Of a stretch of 6,406 nt of DNA, positions 1 through 6,309 are shown in pieces. Under the pieces are notes generated by a model, which saw only the letters and a list, made by a program, of their open reading frames with translations, was not told the DNA's origin and ran no database searches. A program made the position numbers and the translations under genes. The DNA lies in contig JANYGM010000009.1 of NCBI GenBank assembly GCA_025362415.1, forward strand, positions 1 to 6,406, given 5' to 3'. The stretch is from a bacterium (GTDB lineage Bacteria > Bacteroidota > Bacteroidia > Cytophagales > Thermonemataceae). Numbering within the stretch: the stretch's first letter is position 1; each line of letters starts with the position of its first letter.

Positions 1-125
1 TAAGTTCATTAAGAAATACACACTAAGCAGGCACTAAGAAATACAAAATTAGAATTTTATTTACAACTCATTACTTCGTTGATTTTTGTGATGAACTTTT
101 TTGGAACTTATTATTTTACAGCACG

Positions 126-133
126 CAAAAATA
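126..133 (-). promoter_or_regulatory. Candidate leftward promoter -7 box
   Basis: Read on the minus strand this is TATTTTTG, an exact match to the Bacteroidota -7 consensus TAnnTTTG. About 21 bases upstream there is only a partial -33 match (TTTA instead of TTTG). It lies beyond the terminator at 213-247, so it could drive a gene leaving the window on the left; an ATG at 9-7 on the minus strand would be a possible start, but only three codons are visible. The region is very AT-rich and chance matches are likely. Bases 1-212 otherwise show no convincing gene. Confidence 0.2.
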
Positions 134-212
134 TAAAAAAATTAACAATAATTCTAAATAAAATGCAATTTTTATAAATATCAACTTACTTTATTTCAAA
201 TTCTCACTTCCT

Positions 213-247
213 AAAAAAGCCTTTCCAACATTTGGAAAGGCTTTTTT
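213..247. terminator. Bidirectional intrinsic terminator
   Basis: A perfect 16-bp inverted repeat, with arms 213-228 and 232-247 and a 3-base loop (CAT). The GC-containing part, GCCTTTCCAA against TTGGAAAGGC, is flanked by A6 on one side and T6 on the other, so an RNA from either strand ends in a stem followed by U6. It lies 20 bases beyond the stop codon of the LolD-like ATPase gene and should end the leftward transcript. The symmetry would also stop any transcript entering from the left. Confidence 0.9.
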
Positions 248-267
248 ACATAAATATTGCGCATTTT

Positions 268-957
268 TTATCCTAACAACACTTTTTCATCAAAAGAAAT
301 GCCATAATCATAACCTAATGAAGTCATCAAGAGTGTGGCATTCTGCTTCTTACATCTTTCTATGAGCATTTGAGAGGCTATTTTGATATTGTTTTCGTCT
401 AAGTGACTAAAAGGCTCATCAGCTAAAAGCACTTCAAAAGGTTGTATCAAAGCACGTAAAATGGCTACACGTTGGCGTTCTCCATAAGACAAAATATTAG
501 CTTTTTTATCCATAATATGGCTTATTCCTAGTTTTTCAGCCATATCTTTAATAGTTTCTTTGATATTATTTTGGATTTCTGCTTGCGTATTTTGTTGTGA
601 TTTTTGCTGATTTTGTTGCAAAAGAACAGTTTTGACTTCAATATTTTCACGAGCCGTGAGGTCTGCAAAAAGGCGCAAATCTTGGAAAATAATAGATATT
701 TTGGTTTGTCTAATACTTGCCCAATTTTCGTGAGAAATTTGTTTTGTATTTTGGTTATCAATCAAAATATCTCCCTCAAAATCATCACGCAAGCCATAAA
801 TAATATGTGCAAACGTAGATTTTCCTTTGCCAGAGGGCGCATAAATTTGATAAGATTTCCCTTGTAGAAAATCTTTTTTGGTATTCCAAATTTGAGAATC
901 CAAATGAACAACCCCAACCAAAGGGGCTGGGGTTGCATTTTGAAATGAAATAATCAT
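268..957 (-). CDS. LolD-like stand-alone ABC transporter ATP-binding protein
   Basis: A 229-residue nucleotide-binding subunit with no membrane segment, so it should act at the cytoplasmic face of a separate permease that is not in this window. Visible motifs are Walker A (APSGKGKST, residues 40-48, with Ala where the first Gly is usual), Q-loop Gln92 in FQDLRLF, signature LSYGERQR (156-163), Walker B VLLADEP (177-182, catalytic Glu181) and D-loop SHLD (184-187). The H-loop histidine is absent: the matching stretch reads LLMTSLG (209-215). A Gln/Asn-rich insert covers about residues 113-131. Length and layout resemble the LolD/MacB/FtsE type of ATPase, but the substrate cannot be told. The start is ATG at 957 without a Shine-Dalgarno sequence, normal in Bacteroidota. 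It follows the DUF4836 gene by 93 bases, mostly a GC-rich palindrome. Codons 8-16 contain a hairpin (910-919 with 925-934, one mismatch) that could affect translation. The ABC assignment is firm; the LolD likeness is tentative. Confidence 0.9.
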   Translation of the reverse strand: MIISFQNATPAPLVGVVHLDSQIWNTKKDFLQGKSYQIYAPSGKGKSTFAHIIYGLRDDFEGDILIDNQNTKQISHENWASIRQTKISIIFQDLRLFADLTARENIEVKTVLLQQNQQKSQQNTQAEIQNNIKETIKDMAEKLGISHIMDKKANILSYGERQRVAILRALIQPFEVLLADEPFSHLDENNIKIASQMLIERCKKQNATLLMTSLGYDYGISFDEKVLLG

Positions 958-971
958 TTTATTGGGTTTTA

Positions 972-1047
972 AACCACCCCCAACCCCTCCTTAGGAAGGA
1001 GGGGAGTTTTATATCCCCCTCTTTTTAAGGAGGGGTTAGGGGTGGTT
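972..1047. repeat. GC-rich 76-bp palindromic intergenic repeat
   Basis: The outer arms 972-993 and 1026-1047 are inverted repeats matching at 21 of 22 positions; they begin AACCACCCC and end GGGGTGGTT. Each half can also fold alone: 984-992 pairs perfectly with 996-1004 around a 3-base loop, and 1016-1021 pairs with 1030-1035. The element is far richer in GC than its surroundings. It starts 3 bases after the stop codon of the DUF4836 gene and ends 14 bases before the ATPase start codon, so it fills the gap. It looks like a dispersed palindromic element of the kind common between Bacteroidota genes. No long T-run follows the stem, so it is not a classic terminator, though it could stabilise or attenuate the message. 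Confidence 0.85.
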
Positions 1048-1050
1048 ATT

Positions 1051-2640
1051 TTATTGTTGTTTTGCAGGCTCTTGTTTTGTTTCGTCTATTGTTTCTGGTG
1101 CATCATCTTCCATTTTTTCTTGTCTTCTTGGTTGCTTTTTGGTTTTTGGTGCATTTTTAACGGCATCTACAATAACTAAAAGAGAGTTTTTGCTTTTGTC
1201 TTTCATTCTTACTGCTATTTCTCCTTTCATATTGTTGTCTTTCATTTCACTTGACTTAATCATCACGTTAGAAAGTACGTTTTTTACAGCTACCATATCT
1301 TCATCTGGTACTTCTTTTGCAACAGCTTCATCTGCATACAATGCAAAGACATTTTCTTTTGCAAGTTTTGTCATATCTCCATCTAACTCATTTTTACCTT
1401 TTTTGATACCTTCCAAATACGACATTGTAGCTACATAAGCAACACCATCTTTTACTATAAGTTTGGCAGGAACATCTTCCATAGAATAAGTATCACCAGA
1501 TTTTATAAGTGCGCCTTTGCTTACTTTCATAATCATTTTGTCAAACGCTTTTTCATCATTAAGACCAATACTTACTATTGCCATTGGATTAGTCGTACTT
1601 GCATTTTCAGCTAAAATAAGCAAATCACCAGAGAATACGCTGATAATTTCATCAACAGATGTACCAGCTTTTTTTAGATTTTTTTCTGCCATAGCAAGTA
1701 CACCTTTTTCTTGCATAATTTCTTTGATACCTTTCAAATTAAGGGCTAAACTAGCAAGCACAAGAGGTTTTTTGATAGGAATATTTTTAGTAAGTTTGCT
1801 ATCAATACCACCTTTTTTAACTACTTTTTCGTAGATTTTAGCAATCTCACCACTAGCAGCATAATCACTATCAATAAGAACTTCTCCTTTTTCAAATTTC
1901 ACAGAAAGCGACATAAAGTTATCTTTCAAAGAAACTCCTTGCATTTGTGCTTCCTGTCCACTCATTTTAGAAACTTGCTCCATATCCAACCATACTTGGA
2001 TATCTGATTTGTTGCCCAAAGCCTTTGCAAAGCCTTTGTTGGTAGCTAGTAAACTTTGGTCGTCTTTTAGTTCTAAAAGCTCTGCAGCACGTTTTTTGAA
2101 ACTTGCCTCATCACCTTTTTTGCTGATAAAGATAATAGCATTTTTGTCTTTCCAAGCAATAAAACCACCCTCTTTCTTAGATACAGAATATTTTATTTTT
2201 CCTTCTGTCTTAATTTCTTCTCCTTCTGCTTTCAAAAACTTTTCAAATTTTGCGACATCATCAAGAGGAATGGCAAGAGCATAATCATCTTCACTTTTTC
2301 CTTCTGAAAACATATAGCTAGTATTTAGGTAATCTACGCCAGAATTCATAAACTTTTTAGCGTTGTCTGCACCTTCTTTGGCTTCTTTCTCGTCTGCGCC
2401 CATTGCTTGTAGGCTTTTTTGGCTGAATAAGTCTTCAAAACTTACTGATTTGCCAACCATTTGTTTGACATCAAAAGCGACTACAATAGCCGCATTTTTT
2501 GGGATAATCTTTACGTGTTGGGGCGCAGAAGAAGTGCCACCACCGCAAGAACTCATAAATGCCCCTAAAACCGCCATTACGGACATTAGCAGGACATTCC
2601 CAAAGGGTTTTCTGAAAGTTGTTTGTTTGTAATTCATCAT
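1051..2640 (-). CDS. DUF4836 family lipoprotein
   Basis: A 529-residue secreted lipoprotein of unknown function. The N-terminus has Lys/Arg residues, a hydrophobic stretch (about 15-29) and a lipobox ending MSSC, so Cys32 should be lipidated after signal peptidase II cleavage. The next residues are GGGTSSAP, without the acidic cluster that marks surface-exposed lipoproteins in some Bacteroidota, which favours a periplasm-facing location (inference). The mature part opens with IIPKNAAIVVAFDVKQM (45-61), the 'IPK(D/N)A...' start typical of DUF4836, and contains GGFIAWKDKNAIIFIS (158-173) and a VFSGDLLIL segment (335-343), also in keeping with the family. The last 30 or so residues (from about 498) are a charged Lys/Glu/Gln/Pro-rich tail, probably disordered. 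Two ATG codons stand in tandem at the start (2640 and 2637) and either could be used. The SpoIIM-family gene ends 129 bases upstream and the LolD-like ATPase gene follows. No enzyme motif was recognised. Confidence 0.85.
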   Translation of the reverse strand: MMNYKQTTFRKPFGNVLLMSVMAVLGAFMSSCGGGTSSAPQHVKIIPKNAAIVVAFDVKQMVGKSVSFEDLFSQKSLQAMGADEKEAKEGADNAKKFMNSGVDYLNTSYMFSEGKSEDDYALAIPLDDVAKFEKFLKAEGEEIKTEGKIKYSVSKKEGGFIAWKDKNAIIFISKKGDEASFKKRAAELLELKDDQSLLATNKGFAKALGNKSDIQVWLDMEQVSKMSGQEAQMQGVSLKDNFMSLSVKFEKGEVLIDSDYAASGEIAKIYEKVVKKGGIDSKLTKNIPIKKPLVLASLALNLKGIKEIMQEKGVLAMAEKNLKKAGTSVDEIISVFSGDLLILAENASTTNPMAIVSIGLNDEKAFDKMIMKVSKGALIKSGDTYSMEDVPAKLIVKDGVAYVATMSYLEGIKKGKNELDGDMTKLAKENVFALYADEAVAKEVPDEDMVAVKNVLSNVMIKSSEMKDNNMKGEIAVRMKDKSKNSLLVIVDAVKNAPKTKKQPRRQEKMEDDAPETIDETKQEPAKQQ

Positions 2641-2726
2641 TGTAAATAGTTGTGAAATTGGATTAAGTATTTTGATTTACGTCAGAACGAAATAAATACT
2701 AAAAAAGTATATAAATTATCTCGCAA

Positions 2727-2750
2727 ATAAACTATAATTATAGCGTTTAT
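2727..2750. promoter_or_regulatory. AT-rich dyad upstream of the DUF4836 gene
   Basis: The gap 2641-2769 holds a 12-bp perfect palindrome CTATAATTATAG (2732-2743) inside a wider imperfect dyad running from ATAAAC to GTTTAT. On the minus strand TAGTTTAT (2734-2727) is a 6 of 8 match to the Bacteroidota -7 box, with a TTTG (-33-like) 17 bases upstream at 2755-2752. It could be a promoter with an operator-like dyad for the lipoprotein gene, but in DNA this AT-rich such matches are weak evidence. Confidence 0.2.
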
Positions 2751-2769
2751 CCAAACAAAATACACTTTT

Positions 2770-3795
2770 TTATTTTAAATCTTCCACCAAAAGTGTCTTC
2801 TTATAACAAATAACAGGCAACAAAATAGTATAATACAACACAAAAACCAAAGAACCAAAGATAATCAACAACTTAATAACCATAGACATATCAGCATAAC
2901 GAGTGATAAAACTTTCTATAAAGGCGGCTAAAAAGAAAAATGGCACCATTCCTAAGATAATTTTAACACCGTTTTTTGCACCTTTCAAGAATGAGGCGTA
3001 ACGAGTATAGGTTTGTGGAAATAAAATACTATTTCCCATCAAAATACCTGCCGCTCCTGCTATCACAATAGCCCAAATTTCTACTACACCGTGCAACCAT
3101 ATTACAGAGGCAGACTCTACAAAGAGGTTTTTCTGATAAAAGAAAAATTGGAAGCTCCCAAGCATCACGCCATTAGTAAATAACCTATATGCAGTCCCAA
3201 TAGACAATAATGCAAACAGAGGAAACACAGATGTACCACCAAGTACGTAAACAGTTTCTAATCCTCCCCAAATAAATACCCAAAAAGACACACGAATATT
3301 ATTAAAAAATATGCCAAAAAACATACTCACTTCATTTTGGTCTTGATAAACTCCCATAGGATTGCCCTTTTCAATGTTGCGGAGCGTCATATCTACATAA
3401 CCATCTCCCAAAATTAAACGTATAAAGCTATCATCATAAGCGCAGGAGAAGACACCAATCAATGCAGCCCCAAAAAATATAATAGCAGACATCAAAATCT
3501 CTTTACGGGCGTGGTAAAACACTAGCGGTAGCTCCTCTGTCCAAAAAGTAATAAAACGACTACCTCTTTCTTTCCTATTTTTGTAGATAGCTTGGTGAAC
3601 TCTTATTGCTAAAGCGTTCAAATATGTTGTTGTAGGGCTTTTAGGGTGATTGGTACGTGAATGCGACAAATCATCTGTTAGCTCTATAAACAAATCAGAC
3701 AACCTATCTGGGTGAACTTTGGAGATATTTTGACTTTCTTTCTCCATTTCTAACCATTTATCTCTATTTCTTTTCAAAAAAACGCCTTCTTTCAT
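2770..3795 (-). CDS. Stage II sporulation protein M (SpoIIM/DUF95) family membrane protein
   Basis: A 341-residue integral membrane protein. The first 95 or so residues are polar and probably cytoplasmic, opening with MKEGVFLKRNRDKWLEME, which resembles the 'MKE..F...N...W...E' start of Bacteroidota homologues and supports ATG 3795. About six membrane segments follow: roughly 99-119, 166-186, 189-206, 230-254, 277-297 and 304-329. The family hallmark is seen at 234-250, LHGVVEIWAIVIAGAAG, with His235 and Glu239 inside the membrane. In endospore formers SpoIIM works with SpoIID and SpoIIP in engulfment. Bacteroidota do not sporulate; there the relatives usually sit beside RDD-domain or MoxR/DUF58 genes and their function is unknown. 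None of those partners is visible here. The gene is preceded by a 354-base gap holding the 21-bp repeat array, and I found no convincing promoter in the 60 bases between array and start. The family call is confident; the role is not. Confidence 0.88.
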   Translation of the reverse strand: MKEGVFLKRNRDKWLEMEKESQNISKVHPDRLSDLFIELTDDLSHSRTNHPKSPTTTYLNALAIRVHQAIYKNRKERGSRFITFWTEELPLVFYHARKEILMSAIIFFGAALIGVFSCAYDDSFIRLILGDGYVDMTLRNIEKGNPMGVYQDQNEVSMFFGIFFNNIRVSFWVFIWGGLETVYVLGGTSVFPLFALLSIGTAYRLFTNGVMLGSFQFFFYQKNLFVESASVIWLHGVVEIWAIVIAGAAGILMGNSILFPQTYTRYASFLKGAKNGVKIILGMVPFFFLAAFIESFITRYADMSMVIKLLIIFGSLVFVLYYTILLPVICYKKTLLVEDLK

Positions 3796-3855
3796 TTGTA
3801 TAAGTAAGTTAAAAATAAATAATTGTATAGTTTTTATTTGTTATTTGTAGACTAA

Positions 3856-4094
3856 TTTTAATTTAGGGGGTATATATTTTAATTTAGAGGGTATATATTT
3901 TAATTTAGAGGGGATATATTTTAATTTAGAGGGTATATATTTTAATTTAGAGGGTATATATTTTAATTTAGGGGGTATATATTTTAATTTAGAGGGTATA
4001 TATTTTAATTTAGAGGGTATATATTTTAATTTAGAGGGTATATATTTTAATTTAGAGGGTATATATTTTAATTTAGAGGGTATATATTTTAATT
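3856..4094. repeat. Tandem array of 21-bp direct repeats (11.4 copies)
   Basis: Eleven complete 21-bp units run without a single insertion or deletion from 3856 to 4086, followed by an 8-base partial unit to 4094. On the plus strand the consensus unit is TTTTAATTTAGAGGG followed by TATATA. Only three units differ: units 1 (3856-3876) and 6 (3961-3981) read GGGGG in place of GAGGG, and unit 3 (3898-3918) has one T to G change. No spacers separate the units and no unit forms a strong hairpin, so it is neither CRISPR nor terminator. It occupies most of the 354-base gap 3796-4149 between the exporter stop and the SpoIIM-family start. The flanks, 3796-3855 and 4095-4149, are plain AT-rich sequence in which I see nothing. 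The 21-bp period is two helical turns, so the T/A tracts stay on one face of the helix and the region may be curved. Confidence 0.97.
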
Positions 4095-4149
4095 ATTTTT
4101 AGAATTACATTTAACATCTTACAATAAACAAATAAATACCCTTAAAAGA

Positions 4150-5979
4150 TTAAATTTCTTCGTGGCTACGGTAAAGTCTAGCATAAATACCATCTTGATT
4201 TATCATAAGTTCGTTGTGTGTGCCTCGCTCAACTATCTCTCCACGTTGCAAAACAATGATTTCATCAGCATTTTGTATTGTAGTAAGGCGGTGCGCTATT
4301 ACTAAGGAAGTCCTATCTTTCATCAAATTGTCTAATGCTTGTTGTACAAGTTTCTCTACTTTGTTATCAAGAGCAGATGTGGCTTCATCAAGTATCAAAA
4401 TAGGAGGATTACGCAAAATAGCACGAGCAATACTTACCCTTTGACGTTGTCCACCAGAAAGCATAGTCCCTCTGTCGCCAATATTAGTTTGATAGCCGTC
4501 AGGTTTTTCCATAATAAACTCGTGCATATTAGCAATTTTTGCGGCTGCAATTACTTGTTCTTGCGTTGCGGAAATGCCAAAAGCAATATTATTAAAAATA
4601 GTATCATTAAACAATACTGGCTCTTGAGTAACAATCCCTAATTGCGCCCTCAAACTTTCTATATCACAGTCTTTTAAGTCAATATTGTCAATAGTAATGT
4701 TTCCTTTGGTAGGGTCGTAGAAGCGAGGTAGCAAATCTGCAATAGTGGACTTGCCGCCGCCTGACGTACCTACAAGCGCAACAGTTTTTCCTTTGGGTAT
4801 TTTAAAACTAATGCCTTTTAATACATCTTCCCCTTCATTATACTGAAAAAACACCTCATTAAAAGCTATTTCTTTCTGAAATTCTACTATTTTTTGGGCA
4901 TTTTTTGGGCTAGTGATGAGAGGTTTTGTATCAATTAGTTTAAAAACTCTTTCTGCAGATACCAAACTTATTTGTGTTTGCCCAAAACTACTTGTAATTT
5001 CTTTGATAGGTTGTGTTATTTGTGAAAACATTGCTACAAAACCAAAAAATTGTGCAGCAGTAAGGTTACTTTCTCCTTGTAATATTAGCAAACCACCATA
5101 AACAACTATACCTGTAATTATCATTACGCCCATTACTTCAGAAAAAGGGGAAGAAAGTTCTCTGCGGTAGGCAATTCTTTTTATTGTATTGGCGTAAAAT
5201 GTATTTTCATCAGAAAATTTCTTATTGATGTAGTCAGTTGCATTAAATCCTTTGACAATTCTAAGTCCTCCAAGCATCTCATCAAGAATACTATTGAGCT
5301 TTCCTAAAGAATCTTGCCCCAAATTAGAGTGTTTGCGTAGCTTTCCTATCAATACAGCTACAAATCCACCTGAAATAGGGATAAATATCAAAGAAAATAA
5401 GGAAAGTTCTGGAGAAATATTGTATAATACTACAAAAGAAATGACAAGAGTAACACTATCTTTGAAAACAGCCCTAAAAGAACTCATAATAGTGCTTTCT
5501 ATATTGAAGATGTCGCCCATAATACGAGAGATAATATCTCCTTTTCTTTGGGTAGAAAAGTAGCCAAGATGCAAATTAGTAGTTTTTTCAAAGACTTCTT
5601 TTCGTAAACGTAAGACTAAACGCATTTTAAGGAACTCCAATAAACAAGTAGTGATATATCTAAATACATTAGAGAGAATAACAGATAAAGTTACTATGCT
5701 AGCCACAAAATAAAGCGGACCTACTTTGCCGTATTGGCTAAAAGTGGTAAGCATATAGTAATTAAAATTTTCTTTTATGAAGGCTACAGAAAAGCTAAAA
5801 ACAGGTTTTACAGGGATTTTCGTAATATCTACTTTATCAAAGAGGACATCAAGCAAAGGAATAAAAAGGGTAAGGTTTATTACGCCAAAAACGGCAGCGC
5901 AAAGGGAGCAAAAAATGAATAAAAGCGCAGGTTTTGCAATGGGTTGCAGGTAGGCAAAAAGACGGATAAAAGTTTTCAA
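4150..5979 (-). CDS. MsbA-like ABC exporter (fused permease and ATPase)
   Basis: A 609-residue half-transporter of the type that works as a homodimer in the inner membrane, exporting lipids, lipid-linked precursors or drugs. The N-terminal exporter domain spans about residues 1-330 with six predicted membrane segments near 17-42, 87-110, 170-188, 192-212, 282-300 and 306-322. The ATPase domain follows: A-loop Tyr380, Walker A GTSGGGKST (404-412), Q-loop Gln452 (TQEPVLF), signature LSGGQRQR (507-514), Walker B ILILDEA (527-533, catalytic Glu532), D-loop SALD (535-538) and H-loop His563 (IAHRLTT). All catalytic residues are present and the length fits MsbA and its relatives. No ATG lies between an in-frame stop seven codons upstream and Met76, which falls after the first membrane segment. 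TTG at 5979 is therefore the likely start; it gives the expected short N-terminus KTFIRLFAYLQP. A -7 promoter box stands about 55 bases upstream. The exported substrate cannot be told from sequence. Confidence 0.95.
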   Translation of the reverse strand: MKTFIRLFAYLQPIAKPALLFIFCSLCAAVFGVINLTLFIPLLDVLFDKVDITKIPVKPVFSFSVAFIKENFNYYMLTTFSQYGKVGPLYFVASIVTLSVILSNVFRYITTCLLEFLKMRLVLRLRKEVFEKTTNLHLGYFSTQRKGDIISRIMGDIFNIESTIMSSFRAVFKDSVTLVISFVVLYNISPELSLFSLIFIPISGGFVAVLIGKLRKHSNLGQDSLGKLNSILDEMLGGLRIVKGFNATDYINKKFSDENTFYANTIKRIAYRRELSSPFSEVMGVMIITGIVVYGGLLILQGESNLTAAQFFGFVAMFSQITQPIKEITSSFGQTQISLVSAERVFKLIDTKPLITSPKNAQKIVEFQKEIAFNEVFFQYNEGEDVLKGISFKIPKGKTVALVGTSGGGKSTIADLLPRFYDPTKGNITIDNIDLKDCDIESLRAQLGIVTQEPVLFNDTIFNNIAFGISATQEQVIAAAKIANMHEFIMEKPDGYQTNIGDRGTMLSGGQRQRVSIARAILRNPPILILDEATSALDNKVEKLVQQALDNLMKDRTSLVIAHRLTTIQNADEIIVLQRGEIVERGTHNELMINQDGIYARLYRSHEEI

Positions 5980-6033
5980 GAGATATTTTGAGGATTTTTA
6001 AGTTATAACGAAAATTAAAGGCTTAAATTTTCT

Positions 6034-6041
6034 CAAAAATA
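6034..6041 (-). promoter_or_regulatory. Candidate -7 promoter box of the ABC exporter gene
   Basis: On the minus strand this is TATTTTTG, an exact match to the Bacteroidota -7 consensus TAnnTTTG. It lies between a leftward terminator (6074-6110) and the TTG start at 5979, leaving a leader of roughly 50 bases. No TTTG is found at the usual -33 distance, which weakens the call. Confidence 0.4.
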
Positions 6042-6073
6042 ATGATTTTGTTTGGATATTTTCTAGGTATTTC

Positions 6074-6110
6074 AAAAAATAATAGCCGTAAACGAAATTT
6101 ACGGCTATTA
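6074..6110 (-). terminator. Intrinsic terminator for leftward transcription
   Basis: Perfect 13-bp arms at 6080-6092 and 6098-6110 (core AGCCGTAAA against TTTACGGCT) enclose the loop CGAAA. On the minus strand the stem is followed at once by T6 (6079-6074). No T-run follows on the plus strand, so it works leftward. It would insulate the exporter promoter from transcription coming from a gene to the right of the window. Confidence 0.8.
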
Positions 6111-6129
6111 AATGTTAGATATGCAACTG

Positions 6130-6241
6130 CCGTTGTTTGTGTCCCCACAAACAACCAATTAAGACAAACAATGTATTTTCTTATCATAAATAACATGATA
6201 TTGTACTACCTTATTGTTGTTTGTGGGAACACAAACAACGG
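6130..6241. mobile_element. REPIN/MITE-like 112-bp inverted-repeat element
   Basis: Two 26-bp terminal inverted repeats, 6130-6155 and 6216-6241, match at 25 of 26 positions and enclose 60 AT-rich bases. Each end is itself a hairpin: GTTGTTTGTG, a 4-base loop (TCCC on the left, GGAA on the right), then CACAAACAAC. A third weak hairpin, TATCAT with ATGATA, sits near the centre (6182-6200). The element is flanked exactly by the direct repeat CAACTG (6124-6129 and 6242-6247), as expected of a target-site duplication. There is no room for a transposase, so it would have to be mobilised in trans. Two inverted hairpin units with a short spacer is also the layout of a REPIN. Short open frames crossing it are by-products of the repeats. 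Confidence 0.5.
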
Positions 6242-6275
6242 CAACTGACGGGGTGTAGGACAAGTTGTATTTGTA

Positions 6276-6295
6276 GGGGCTGGGCTTGCCCCCAG
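6276..6295. repeat. Short GC-rich hairpin
   Basis: GGGGC (6276-6280) can pair with GCCCC (6288-6292). Alternatively CTGGG (6280-6284) pairs with CCCAG (6291-6295). The segment is sharply GC-rich in an AT-rich flank and resembles a dispersed intergenic palindrome; no function can be assigned. Confidence 0.45.
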
Positions 6296-6309
6296 TAATG
6301 TTAATTTCT

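Noticed and set aside
10..45. 11-bp direct repeat TAAGAAATACA (10-20 and 35-45)
   Set aside because: Two short copies in AT-rich DNA at the window edge; no further copies or structure to support a function.
91..177. Plus-strand 28-codon open frame starting MNFFGTYYFT
   Set aside because: Very short, AT-driven composition, no promoter or ribosome-binding evidence, and it runs toward the terminator without a recognisable product.
972..1047. Intrinsic terminator between the DUF4836 and ATPase genes
   Set aside because: The stem is strong but no T-run follows it on either strand, so read-through into the ATPase gene is more likely.
3856..4094. CRISPR array
   Set aside because: The units abut one another with no variable spacers, and no cas gene is present.
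3856..4094. Iteron-type replication origin
   Set aside because: Unit length and AT-richness fit iterons, but there is no replication initiator gene or DnaA box that I can see, and the neighbours are chromosomal envelope genes.
6042..6248. Plus-strand 68-codon open frame
   Set aside because: It runs through the leftward terminator and the inverted-repeat element; its AVVCVPTNN stretch is just translation of a repeat arm.
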